Origin: Maribacter sp. BPC-D8
GTDB taxonomy: Bacteria > Bacteroidota > Bacteroidia > Flavobacteriales > Flavobacteriaceae
DNA: 64,000 nucleotides
Direction of reading: 5' to 3'
Assembly: GCF_035207705.1 (NCBI RefSeq)
Contig: NZ_CP128187.1
Coordinates: forward strand, 248,001-312,000
Part shown: in pieces, positions 8,713 through 17,510 of the stretch
Numbering within the stretch: the first letter of the stretch is position 1
Layout of the letters: each line of letters opens with the position of its first letter
Made by a program: the position numbers and the translations under genes
The notes under the pieces: model-generated
Database searches by the model: none
Told to the model about the DNA's origin: nothing
What the model saw: only the letters and a program-made list of their open reading frames with translations

Positions 8713-9669
8713 ATGAGCTTATTTAAAAAAATATTTTCTTCTCAGAAAAAAGAAACCTTAGATAAAGGTTTAGAAAAAACTAAAACCAGCTTCTTTTCGA
8801 AGTTAGGTAAAGCGGTTGCTGGTAAGTCTAAGGTAGACGATGACGTTTTAGATAATCTTGAAGAAGTATTGGTTTCTTCAGATGTTGGCGTAGATACTAC
8901 CTTAAAGATTATACAAAGAATAGAGGCAAGAGTTGCTCGCGATAAGTATGTGGGTACCGATGAGCTTAATACGATTTTAAGAGCTGAAATTGCAGGTTTA
9001 CTTTCAGAGACCAACGATAGCGAAACTGGCGATATTCAAATACCAAAAGATAAAAAGCCATATGTAATTATGGTCGTTGGCGTAAATGGTGTTGGTAAGA
9101 CAACAACTATTGGTAAGTTGGCTTATCGTTTTAAAAATCAAGGTTTAAAAGTAGTTCTTGGTGCAGCCGATACTTTTAGGGCTGCGGCGATAGATCAATT
9201 ACAGGTATGGGCTGATCGTGTAGATGTGCCTATAGTAAAGCAGCAAATGGGTAGTGATCCTGCTTCTGTTGCTTTTGATACCTTGAGTTCTGCCGTTACC
9301 CAAGATGCCGACGTTGTAATCATTGACACAGCAGGTAGATTGCACAACAAGGTGAACTTAATGAATGAGTTGACTAAGGTAAAACGTGTAATGCAAAAAG
9401 TAGTTGCCGATACTCCGCATGAAGTATTGTTGGTGCTAGATGGTTCTACTGGGCAAAATGCATTTGAGCAAGCAAAACAATTTACGAAAGCTACAGAAGT
9501 TACAGCTTTGGCAATCACCAAATTAGATGGTACTGCAAAAGGTGGAGTGGTTATAGGTATATCTGATCAATTTAAAATACCTGTAAAGTATATTGGTATA
9601 GGTGAGGGTATTGAAGATTTACAAGCATTTAATAAGCATGAGTTCGTAGATTCATTCTTTAAAATTTAA
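8713..9669 (+). CDS. ftsY: Signal recognition particle receptor FtsY
   Basis: FtsY is the membrane-associated GTPase that docks SRP-ribosome complexes at the Sec translocon. The 318-residue protein has a short basic N-terminal part in place of the long acidic A domain of E. coli FtsY, then the NG domain: P-loop GVNGVGKT (123-130), ADTFRAAAIDQL, DTAGR, and the guanine-specificity motif TKLDGTAKGG. Length and motifs are complete. The DUF2911 gene begins 2 bp after the stop and is likely co-transcribed. Confidence 0.97.
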   Translation: MSLFKKIFSSQKKETLDKGLEKTKTSFFSKLGKAVAGKSKVDDDVLDNLEEVLVSSDVGVDTTLKIIQRIEARVARDKYVGTDELNTILRAEIAGLLSETNDSETGDIQIPKDKKPYVIMVVGVNGVGKTTTIGKLAYRFKNQGLKVVLGAADTFRAAAIDQLQVWADRVDVPIVKQQMGSDPASVAFDTLSSAVTQDADVVIIDTAGRLHNKVNLMNELTKVKRVMQKVVADTPHEVLLVLDGSTGQNAFEQAKQFTKATEVTALAITKLDGTAKGGVVIGISDQFKIPVKYIGIGEGIEDLQAFNKHEFVDSFFKI

Positions 9670-9671
9670 AA

Positions 9672-10553
9672 TTGAGATACACCTGGTTCATACTTCCTCT
9701 TTTATTATGTAATCTGAGTTGGGGGCAAATGAACCACCCAAAAGCTAGTCCGTTTTCTAAGATAGAGCAAGAAGTCGGACTCTCAAAAATTACCATAGAA
9801 TATTCAAGACCATCTGCTAAAGGTCGAGTTTTGTTTGGCAATCAATCAAGTGGGGAATCTAGTTTAGTACCTTATGGTCGTATTTGGCGGGTAGGGGCTA
9901 ATGAATCTACCAAAATTACTTTTAGCACAGATGTTGTTATTGATGGTCAAAAGCTCGTTAAAGGCACTTATGCTTTGTATGCTTTTCCTGAAGCAAAAGA
10001 GTGGCAAATAGTTTTTCATAAAAATATTACGCATTGGGGTGATGGTCGACAAGCGTATAATGCAGAAGAAGATGCATTACGTATTTATGTTAAACCAATT
10101 CAAAAACAAGATTTTCAAGAGACTTTTCTAATTTCGTTTGATCATATTGATCACAACGGAGCTATTATGAATTGGAATTGGGGAACTACAGAAGTTTCAA
10201 TCCCCATTCAATTTGATACGAAATCTATTTTTCAAGAGCAGATTAATACTCAATTATTAAATACTCCAACTGCACAAACCTATTACGAAATAGCACGTTA
10301 TTATCAAGAGCAAAGATTAAAACCTATAGAAGCCCTCGGTTATGTCGATAGGGCCATTAGCATGGGTGGAGATACCTATTACTTTCATAGAGTACGTTCT
10401 TTGATTTTGGCAGATTTAGAAAAATATGAAGCTGCAATAAAAGCATCTAACATTTCTATTATTTTAGCAGAGAAGGAAGGTAAGGATGAATTTATTCGCT
10501 TGAATAAAAATGATATCCGCAGGTGGAAAACTCTTCAATCAACAAATAAATAA
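9672..10553 (+). CDS. DUF2911 family secreted protein with C-terminal helical region
   Basis: 293 residues. I use the TTG start at 9672 because it restores a signal peptide (MRYTWFILPLLLCNLSWGQ); the first in-frame ATG at 9729 would remove it. Residues about 20-165 match DUF2911 of Bacteroidota: EYSRPSAKGRVLFG, then LVPYGRIWRVGANESTKI and KGTYALYAFP. Residues about 185-285 are alpha-helical and resemble a single tetratricopeptide-like pair (AQTYYEIARYYQEQ and later ALGYVDRAIS). DUF2911 has no established activity. The end overlaps the upstream extension of the amidase frame, and the true amidase start is 5 bp later. Confidence 0.85.
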   Translation: MRYTWFILPLLLCNLSWGQMNHPKASPFSKIEQEVGLSKITIEYSRPSAKGRVLFGNQSSGESSLVPYGRIWRVGANESTKITFSTDVVIDGQKLVKGTYALYAFPEAKEWQIVFHKNITHWGDGRQAYNAEEDALRIYVKPIQKQDFQETFLISFDHIDHNGAIMNWNWGTTEVSIPIQFDTKSIFQEQINTQLLNTPTAQTYYEIARYYQEQRLKPIEALGYVDRAISMGGDTYYFHRVRSLILADLEKYEAAIKASNISIILAEKEGKDEFIRLNKNDIRRWKTLQSTNK

Positions 10554-10557
10554 AAGT

Positions 10558-12237
10558 ATGAAAAAGCATTTTTTATTATTAATTATCATTTTGTTGAGTG
10601 CTTGTAAAAACGAGCAAGAAGCTAAGAAAGAGGAAGTAATTCTTTGGACACCGTATAACGATTCAATTGAAGTAGCTGCAAATGGCGATCATGAAATTGG
10701 TCGCATGCAGTACAAGTTGATACAATCTAAGGTTTTAGATAAAAATGAAGTGTTTCGACCCCTATACGAAGAAGTTTCTAAGCTGACCGAAGGGGAGTAT
10801 CAGAAGTTGCTTCCTATGATTTTGGAGCAAGATATTTTTGTTATTCGAAATCATATCAAAGAAGGTAGGCTGACGTATGAAAATTTGGTATTGTTTTATT
10901 TATATCGCATTTATAAGTATGAGTTGAATAATGAGACAACTTTAAATACCATAATAGCCCTTAATAAAGACGTGGTTGCGCAAGCACGAGAATTAGATAG
11001 GGAAAATGAAAAGGGAATAGCGGCTCAAACACAACATCCAATTTATGGTATGCCTATTTTGTTGAAAGACAATATTAATGCCTTGGGTATGAAAACTACT
11101 GCAGGTTCAATTGCGCTGATGGATAATGAAGTTGACGATTCGTTTATCGTTCAGCAATTGAAAAAGAACGGAGCCTTAATTTTAGGTAAGGTCAATTTAA
11201 GTGAATGGGCATATTTTTTATGTTCAGGTTGCCCGGTAGGGTATAGTGCTTACGGTGGTCAAACTCTAAACCCGTATGGGCGAAAAGTCTTTGAAACAGG
11301 CGGCTCCAGTTCTGGTAGTGGTACGGCGGTTGCGGCAAATTATGCTGTTGCTGCAGTAGGTACAGAAACTTCTGGTTCTATTTTATCACCTAGTAGTCAG
11401 AATTCTGTGGTAGGTTTAAAACCGACGATAGGTTTATTAAGTAGGTCGGGCATCGTACCCATTTCAAGTACCTTAGATACTCCGGGTCCCATGACTAAAA
11501 ATGTGAGGGATAATGCTAATTTGCTGTCTGCTATGTTTGGTTATGATGAGTCAGATCCTGCATCTGTAGAAGATAATTTTATGGGAGTTTTATCTGTAGG
11601 CTTACATCCAATACCTTTTTCAGAAATGAGATTGGGTGCTATTAAAGAGCTGATGGAGAGCGATAGTATTTACAAACAGACCATTGAAGATTTAAAAGAA
11701 GCTGGTGCTACAATAATTGAGTTTACACCACCAGAGGTAGCTATGAACGGTTTTTTGAGTATCCTCAATATTGATATGCGAAATGACTTAAAGTCTTATT
11801 TAAAAGAAAAAACCAATCCTGAGTTGGTGAAAATTACTTCAATTGCAGATGCGGTGATATTTAATAATGCAGATTCATTGGTTAGAATTCCCTACGGGCA
11901 AGCATTATTTGAAGGTATATTATCAGATACTACCACAACTACCGAGCTAGAAGAAATAAAATCTAATCTTGAAAAAAATGGACGAACTTTCTTCGATACA
12001 GCGATGGATAAGTACAAACTAGACGCTGTTTTATCTATTAATAATTACCATGCTGGTTATGCTGCGGTTGCCAAATACCCTGCTCTGACAATACCTATGG
12101 GGTATAAAGTATCTGGTGAGCCGATAAGTTTAACCTTTATAGGAAAACAGTTTTCAGAAGCACATTTATTGAATATGGGAAAATCATATGAAGACAATTT
12201 TCATAATCGAGTGATGCCTAAAGACTATCAAAACTAA
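10558..12237 (+). CDS. Amidase-signature family lipoprotein
   Basis: 559 residues from the ATG at 10558, chosen over the upstream in-frame ATG at 10510 because MKKHFLLLIIILLSAC forms a lipoprotein signal with lipobox Cys16. The body is an amidase-signature hydrolase: the catalytic Lys lies in MPILLKDNINALGMKTTAGS, and the Ser-cis-Ser/Ser nucleophile part in GGSSSGSGTAVAANYA followed by GTETSGSILSPSSQNSVVGL. Enzymes of this family cleave carboxamides through a Ser-Ser-Lys triad. Export on a lipid anchor suggests action on external or periplasmic amides or peptides; the substrate is not known. A metallophosphoesterase follows after 15 bp. Confidence 0.92.
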   Translation: MKKHFLLLIIILLSACKNEQEAKKEEVILWTPYNDSIEVAANGDHEIGRMQYKLIQSKVLDKNEVFRPLYEEVSKLTEGEYQKLLPMILEQDIFVIRNHIKEGRLTYENLVLFYLYRIYKYELNNETTLNTIIALNKDVVAQARELDRENEKGIAAQTQHPIYGMPILLKDNINALGMKTTAGSIALMDNEVDDSFIVQQLKKNGALILGKVNLSEWAYFLCSGCPVGYSAYGGQTLNPYGRKVFETGGSSSGSGTAVAANYAVAAVGTETSGSILSPSSQNSVVGLKPTIGLLSRSGIVPISSTLDTPGPMTKNVRDNANLLSAMFGYDESDPASVEDNFMGVLSVGLHPIPFSEMRLGAIKELMESDSIYKQTIEDLKEAGATIIEFTPPEVAMNGFLSILNIDMRNDLKSYLKEKTNPELVKITSIADAVIFNNADSLVRIPYGQALFEGILSDTTTTTELEEIKSNLEKNGRTFFDTAMDKYKLDAVLSINNYHAGYAAVAKYPALTIPMGYKVSGEPISLTFIGKQFSEAHLLNMGKSYEDNFHNRVMPKDYQN

Positions 12238-12252
12238 ATTTGATTACTTGAA

Positions 12253-13098
12253 ATGAAAAGACGGAGCTTTTTCAAAAAGACTTTTCGGTGGGTAGCTGGG
12301 CTAGGTTTGGTAACAGGATTGTACAGTTGGCAAATAGAACCTTTTTGGATGCAGTTTGTTCATATAAAAATGCCTTTGAAGAACTTACCAGATTCACTTG
12401 TCGGTAAAACAGTAATGCAAATAAGTGATGTGCATATTGGTAATTCTTTTGATTATCAATATATCATAGATTCATTTAAAGAAGCCCAAGAATTGAATCC
12501 TGATTTTGTAGTGTATACCGGAGACTATGTTACCTATGAAGACCATGAGCAAATAAGCCAATTGCAAGAGGTGTTCAAATTTGTGGTTAAAGGCTCGTTG
12601 GGTACTATCGGTATATTGGGTAATCACGACTACGGAATCGATTTTGTAGAGGATGATGTCGCACAAAAAATCACGAAGAGTCTAGAAGATGTAGGGGTGA
12701 CCATGTTACGAAATGATACCTTAGAAATTAACGGACTCAATTTTCTTGGGATGGATGATTTTTGGGGTAGTAATTTTTATCCTGAAAAAGCTACTGCAAA
12801 ATATAATCCTGAGAAAGCAAATATTACCCTATGTCACAATCCGGATGTATGTGATCTGCCTGTCTGGAATAATTTTAAAGGTTGGATACTCTCTGGTCAT
12901 ACCCATGGCGGACAAGTAAAACCACCTTTTCTGCCTGCATTAATATTACCGGTAAAAAATAAAAATTATGATGCCGGTATAAAAGATTTAAAAGATGGTA
13001 GAACCCTATATATAAATAGTGCCTTAGGTTGTTTGCGTCAAGTGCGTTTTAACGTAAGACCAGAAATTACCATATTTGAATTGGCTAAGGAAGTTTAG
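12253..13098 (+). CDS. Membrane-anchored calcineurin-like metallophosphoesterase
   Basis: 281 residues with all calcineurin-like metal-site motifs in order: QISDVHIGN (D-x-H), VYTGDYVTY (GD), GILGNHDYG (GNHD), CHNPDV (H), and SGHTHGGQV (GHxH). The N-terminus MKRRSFFKKTFRW with a following hydrophobic stretch gives a membrane anchor and has a twin-arginine look. It resembles YaeI-type phosphodiesterases, which act on lipid or sugar phosphates at the membrane, but the substrate is inferred only from family. It is the last gene of the run from ftsY and meets the convergent nitroreductase 12 bp later. Confidence 0.92.
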   Translation: MKRRSFFKKTFRWVAGLGLVTGLYSWQIEPFWMQFVHIKMPLKNLPDSLVGKTVMQISDVHIGNSFDYQYIIDSFKEAQELNPDFVVYTGDYVTYEDHEQISQLQEVFKFVVKGSLGTIGILGNHDYGIDFVEDDVAQKITKSLEDVGVTMLRNDTLEINGLNFLGMDDFWGSNFYPEKATAKYNPEKANITLCHNPDVCDLPVWNNFKGWILSGHTHGGQVKPPFLPALILPVKNKNYDAGIKDLKDGRTLYINSALGCLRQVRFNVRPEITIFELAKEV

Positions 13099-13110
13099 TA
13101 AATTACTTAG

Positions 13111-13713
13111 TTAATCAATAGACTGAATTACTTCATCTGTAGACAATCTAGATTTGCCTATTAAATTCGGTTGCGTATTATCATGTTCATCACGGTAGCC
13201 TATTGCCACTGAAAATAAAACCTTGTAATCTTTAATATTAAGTATGTTCTTATATTTTGCAACGTCGATACCTTCCATAGGAGTGGAGTCTATTTCCATA
13301 GATGCACATGCGGCTAAAAAGAATCCTAACGTAATATAAACTTGGTGAGATAACCAGTTAACCGTTTTCTCTTTTGATTGCGTTTTTATATATTGTTTGT
13401 AAAACTTAATAGAGTTTTCAAGTAAATTTTCTTCAACACGTTTTTCAAACTCTTCAAGATTATCCATTACACTGAATACTACAAGATGACTAGCATCTTT
13501 AATCTTAGAGGCATTGGAATATGAAGCATTAGCTAAGTCACTTTTTACCTGTTCATTGGAAACTAATGTAAACAACCAAGGTTGGCTATTTATAGAAGAG
13601 GGACTTAATTTTAAAATATGCTTTAAATCTTCAATATCTGCATTAGAGATTTTTCGGTCTACATCGTATTTTTGAGTTGTGTACCTATTTTCTGCAAAAT
13701 GTTTAAAATCCAT
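13111..13713 (-). CDS. NAD(P)H-dependent nitroreductase family (NfsB-like)
   Basis: 200 residues, FMN-dependent nitroreductase fold. Visible signatures are RYTTQKYDVDRKISNADIEDL at the N-terminus, LSPSSINSQPWLFTLVSNE (the phosphate-binding PSSxxxQPW motif), YITLGFFLAACASMEIDSTPMEG in the middle, and KVLFSVAIGYRDEHD near the C-terminus. Family enzymes reduce nitroaromatics, quinones or pteridines with NAD(P)H. NfsB-type length and motifs are intact. Convergent with the metallophosphoesterase; no linked genes suggest a specific substrate. Confidence 0.9.
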   Translation of the reverse strand: MDFKHFAENRYTTQKYDVDRKISNADIEDLKHILKLSPSSINSQPWLFTLVSNEQVKSDLANASYSNASKIKDASHLVVFSVMDNLEEFEKRVEENLLENSIKFYKQYIKTQSKEKTVNWLSHQVYITLGFFLAACASMEIDSTPMEGIDVAKYKNILNIKDYKVLFSVAIGYRDEHDNTQPNLIGKSRLSTDEVIQSID

Positions 13714-13790
13714 ATTTACTTTATTTAGCTATTCTTATTTTTCTAGTTTATATAACTTAAAATAGTATTTTTTATTTTTAATAATATCAG

Positions 13791-14915
13791 TTAATTTTCG
13801 ATTATAGCATTGATCAGCTCCCATATTTCATTGTCGAAATTAGAAGGACCTAAAAGTTCTTCGTTGCTAGTACCACCTAATCGTACAACGACCAAATCTA
13901 AGCTTGGTACCATATAAAGTTTTTGGTCATTTAATCCTAAGCCTGCATACATATCTGCAGGTGCATTGGGTATTAGGCTACCAGTAAACTCTTCGACAGT
14001 ACTTGGTAGTCTAAAACTACTTTTACCATTTAACCAATACAGATATCCGTAAGAAAGATTTAAATCTTGAGAGCTATTTGTCATTGCATTAAAATAACTC
14101 TGATCAGAAAGAATTGAGGTTCCGTCCCAATTACCTTGATTTAAGTTTAAAATTCCGAAACGTGCCATACTTCTCGCCGAACTATAGAATACATTGTTAT
14201 AGCCTACTTTAATGAATAAGCCTTGCATGCCAATTGGTTCTTTAATTTTTTTAGAAAAATAAGAGTTAAAATCAGTGTCGGTCGCGTTGGCGATGACATC
14301 ATCTAATAACGTATAAGGTGCATTATGATAATACCAAAAAGTGCTAGGGTCATTTAAATATGATAGGCATTCTAAATCAGTGCAAAAAATATCATCGACT
14401 GTATAATCTAGACCGGTAGTCATAGTCAATTGATTTTTTATGGTGATATTCAATTCTTGTTCTAGAGGCATGTTCGACCAGCCTTCACCTAAATATGTAG
14501 ATGTAGCATCTGTAATATCAAAGTATTCTTCTTCTTGAGCGATACCAGTAAGCATTGCCGTTAAATTTTTTCCGGCAGAATTCCATGCATGATTATCATC
14601 AGACTTAAAATCACCAAAGTATTTTTCGATTACTATTCGACCATCCTTCAGAATAATAAAAGCGTCGGTGTTATTATTTTCTAAAAAGAAATATAAGTTG
14701 CTTACTTGATCTTCGTTCCAACCTAATGTTTCCATAGATATGGTTTCCCACTCGTTGGCTCTCGAAATTGGAGGGAAATAAGTTTCTGTCGGTAATGGTG
14801 CCATCTCGGGTGGTATGCCACTTTTGCCAGTTTCTGAAGTAGGTTCAGAATCACTTGAGCACGAAGCTAAAATAATTGATAGGGCAAGTAGCCTGAAATA
14901 TTGGGAGAATTTCAT
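13791..14915 (-). CDS. Beta-lactamase-like serine hydrolase, lipoprotein
   Basis: 374 residues from the ATG at 14915, chosen over the in-frame start at 14981 because it gives the lipoprotein signal MKFSQYFRLLALSIILASC with Cys19. The hydrolase domain has the SxxK nucleophile motif SAGK (Ser113, Lys116) in HAWNSAGKNLTAMLTG, a probable YxN-type region, and late Gly-rich strands (AGLGLNDQKLYMVPSLDLVVVRLGG). This is the class-C beta-lactamase / penicillin-binding-protein-like family, whose members include esterases, peptidases and true beta-lactamases. There is no neighbour such as an AmpR regulator, so antibiotic resistance should not be assumed. Divergent from rimO. Confidence 0.88.
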   Translation of the reverse strand: MKFSQYFRLLALSIILASCSSDSEPTSETGKSGIPPEMAPLPTETYFPPISRANEWETISMETLGWNEDQVSNLYFFLENNNTDAFIILKDGRIVIEKYFGDFKSDDNHAWNSAGKNLTAMLTGIAQEEEYFDITDATSTYLGEGWSNMPLEQELNITIKNQLTMTTGLDYTVDDIFCTDLECLSYLNDPSTFWYYHNAPYTLLDDVIANATDTDFNSYFSKKIKEPIGMQGLFIKVGYNNVFYSSARSMARFGILNLNQGNWDGTSILSDQSYFNAMTNSSQDLNLSYGYLYWLNGKSSFRLPSTVEEFTGSLIPNAPADMYAGLGLNDQKLYMVPSLDLVVVRLGGTSNEELLGPSNFDNEIWELINAIIEN

Positions 14916-15008
14916 GGTTAATTTAAGATTTGGGTATTGATAAACTGTAATCAAATAAAGATTACAAGTAAATTTGTCCATATCTAACGTTTTTAAATAC
15001 CCAAATCG

Positions 15009-15016
15009 TATTTTTG
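15009..15016 (+). promoter_or_regulatory. Putative -7 promoter box of rimO
   Basis: TATTTTTG, matching TAnnTTTG, ends 16 bp before the rimO ATG. A second match (TAAATTTG) lies at 14969-14976 in the same divergent region; the proximal one is the better candidate. Confidence 0.5.
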
Positions 15017-15032
15017 CACCCCAATTTAAATT

Positions 15033-16337
15033 ATGAGGACAAAAACCCTTAAGAAGAACAAAATCAACGTAGTAACACTAGGTTGTTCAAAGAATGTTTA
15101 TGATTCTGAAGTACTCATGGGCCAGTTAAAGGCTAACAACAAAGAAGTTGTGCATGAAGAAGAAGGAAACATAGTTGTAATTAACACCTGTGGCTTTATT
15201 GCAAATGCAAAAGAAGAAAGTGTTAATACCATTTTAGAATATGTTCAAAAGAAAGAAGATGGTGTCGTAGATAAAGTTTTTGTTACTGGTTGCTTAAGTG
15301 AGCGATACAAGCCAGATTTGCAGAAAGAGATCCCGAATGTAGACGAATACTTTGGTACCAGCGAGTTACCAGGTTTATTGAAAGCACTAGGGGCAGATTA
15401 TAAACACGAGTTAATAGGTGAGCGTTTAACCACTACACCTAAAAACTACGCATATTTAAAAATCGCTGAAGGTTGTGATAGACCTTGTTCTTTTTGTGCA
15501 ATTCCGCTAATGAGAGGTAAGCATAAAAGTACTCCGATTGAAGATTTGGTGACCGAGGCTGAAAAGTTAGCTGCCAAAGGTGTAAAAGAACTTATTTTAA
15601 TTGCTCAAGATTTAACCTACTACGGGTTAGATTTATATAAGAAAAGAAATCTTGCCGAACTTTTGGAAGGGTTAGTAAAGGTTGAAGGTATAGAATGGAT
15701 ACGTTTACACTACGCATTTCCTGCAGGTTTTCCGATGGATGTGTTAGATGTAATGAATAGAGAACCAAAGGTTTGTAACTATTTAGATATTCCGTTACAG
15801 CACATATCTGACCGTATTCTTAAAAGTATGCGTCGTGGTACTACTGAAGCTAAAACAACTAAGTTGTTGAAGGAGTTTAGAGCTGCCGTACCAGAAATGA
15901 CTATTAGAACCACGTTGATTGTTGGTTACCCTGGTGAAACTGAAGAAGATTTCGAGATTCTTAAAAACTGGGTAGTTGCTATGCGTTTTGAGCGCTTAGG
16001 TTGCTTTACGTACAGTCATGAAGAAAACACACATGCGTTTTCTTTAGAAGACGATGTACCAGAAGAAGTGAAACAAGAGCGTGCTAACATCATCATGGAA
16101 ATTCAATCTCAAATTTCTTGGGAATTGAACCAGAAGAAAGTAGGGGAGACTTTTCGTTGTATTATAGATCGTAAAGAAGGTAACTACTTTATTGGAAGAA
16201 CAGAATTTGATTCTCCAGATGTTGATAACGAGGTTTTAATAGATGCAGCTAAGCATTATGTGAAGCAAGGTGAGTTTGTAGATATTAAAATTACAGAAGC
16301 AGCTGACTTTGACCTTTATGGTGAGCCTGTTGTATAA
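15033..16337 (+). CDS. rimO: Ribosomal protein S12 methylthiotransferase RimO
   Basis: RimO is a radical-SAM enzyme that adds a methylthio group to the conserved aspartate of ribosomal protein S12. The 434-residue protein has the N-terminal UPF0004 domain with three cluster-binding cysteines (Cys18 in TLGCSKN, Cys53 in NTCGF, Cys87 in GCLSER), the radical-SAM CxxxCxxC at Cys148, Cys152 and Cys155 (GCDRPCSFCAIP), and a C-terminal TRAM domain. The motif IPLMRGKHKS after the cluster fits RimO rather than MiaB. It converges on the LpxR-like gene with a 1-bp gap, leaving no room for a separate terminator. Confidence 0.96.
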   Translation: MRTKTLKKNKINVVTLGCSKNVYDSEVLMGQLKANNKEVVHEEEGNIVVINTCGFIANAKEESVNTILEYVQKKEDGVVDKVFVTGCLSERYKPDLQKEIPNVDEYFGTSELPGLLKALGADYKHELIGERLTTTPKNYAYLKIAEGCDRPCSFCAIPLMRGKHKSTPIEDLVTEAEKLAAKGVKELILIAQDLTYYGLDLYKKRNLAELLEGLVKVEGIEWIRLHYAFPAGFPMDVLDVMNREPKVCNYLDIPLQHISDRILKSMRRGTTEAKTTKLLKEFRAAVPEMTIRTTLIVGYPGETEEDFEILKNWVVAMRFERLGCFTYSHEENTHAFSLEDDVPEEVKQERANIIMEIQSQISWELNQKKVGETFRCIIDRKEGNYFIGRTEFDSPDVDNEVLIDAAKHYVKQGEFVDIKITEAADFDLYGEPVV

Positions 16338-16338
16338 T

Positions 16339-17298
16339 CTAATTAAATAAAAATCCCGCTTTAAAACCACCCCAATTGGCTGTATTACCAGAAGTAAATT
16401 CTTTGGTAATCATTGTTCGGCTATATTCTAAATACAATTTTCTGTATTTGAGTATGAGTCCGTAGTCGATTTGTGCGGTTAACCTTTCTATATTTTTCGA
16501 AGAAATGGTGTACGGATTATCATTGGTAAAAATGCCGCCTTGCAAGGTGGCATCAAAACCAACTACATTGACGGTTGGTTGTGCAAAAGCATAAAATTTA
16601 AACTTCGAAGGTGTACTATTTCTAGAAAACGGATTATCTAAAAGTCCGACTGTGGTATTAAATCCGATAGATGCATTTGTAAATAGTGTTCCTAGTTGCA
16701 ATGACGTTATGGTCTGTAAATTAGCTATATCTTTAAAATTGAAGACTTGCTTCTCATAACCAATTTTATAGTTCAATACTAGGTCATTTTGAATTTGATT
16801 ATCCCATCCACCGGGAGTTTTATTTTCTATTAATCTATGAATAGCTGTTTGCATTTCTCTTCCAAAAGCACCGGGACCAATAATCCCCAAGCTTAACGAT
16901 TGAGATAACCTTGATTTAGAAATGGTGTCTGTTGCAATGATAAAACTCTTAAGGTATATAGCAACAGCAAAAGGTCTATCATCAATTTGAATATTGGGAC
17001 TAACAAAATCGCTAGGAGTGTAGCCAATATGTTCTAATGCTAATCCGTAAGTGAAGTGATTAGCTTTTGGCTTGATGAAAATATAATTTACTGGATTCTT
17101 GGCTAAGCCATTATTCGCGTATTCAAAACTGTAACCTTGCGTGTAATTTTTATCTGATGCAGCGAAAAAATCATTGTCATAATTAAACCGGAAATAGTTT
17201 TCGCTACCCATATCTCTAAAGGAGGCTAGATGGTCTATTTTTTGACTTAAAAGAACCGTTGGTAATACGAATAGAATTAGAATGTAATATTTCATCAC
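16339..17298 (-). CDS. LpxR-like lipid A deacylase family (DUF2219) outer-membrane protein
   Basis: 319 residues: signal peptide (about 1-19, ending LLSQK) and a beta-barrel pattern to a terminal aromatic strand (GGFKAGFLFN). The N-terminal segment FRFNYDNDFFAASDKNYTQGY carries the Asn-Asp pair (Asn42, Asp43) of LpxR, and GPGAFGREMQTAIHRLI supplies the conserved His. LpxR removes the 3'-acyloxyacyl chain of lipid A in the outer membrane. Activity is inferred from family; many Bacteroidota carry such proteins without a tested function. Its barrel C-terminus and full length argue for an intact protein. Confidence 0.85.
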   Translation of the reverse strand: MMKYYILILFVLPTVLLSQKIDHLASFRDMGSENYFRFNYDNDFFAASDKNYTQGYSFEYANNGLAKNPVNYIFIKPKANHFTYGLALEHIGYTPSDFVSPNIQIDDRPFAVAIYLKSFIIATDTISKSRLSQSLSLGIIGPGAFGREMQTAIHRLIENKTPGGWDNQIQNDLVLNYKIGYEKQVFNFKDIANLQTITSLQLGTLFTNASIGFNTTVGLLDNPFSRNSTPSKFKFYAFAQPTVNVVGFDATLQGGIFTNDNPYTISSKNIERLTAQIDYGLILKYRKLYLEYSRTMITKEFTSGNTANWGGFKAGFLFN

Positions 17299-17510
17299 AC
17301 TACTTACGATGAAATTTTATGAAGGTTTTATTTGTTTGGGTGTTAAATGAATTCAGCGATTTTACATCATATCATAATTTAAATAACAAGGGTTTAGTAA
17401 TTGATTCCCAGATCAGAAAGATTTGTTTGACCTTAGTTAAGTAACTTGTTGATACTTGATTTTAGGAATCAGTTGTATCCACTCTAGAAAGTAAATGTTT
17501 TGAAAAACAA

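Noticed and set aside
13791..14915. Antibiotic-resistance beta-lactamase
   Set aside because: The SxxK family includes many esterases and peptidases; no further signature or context supports resistance.
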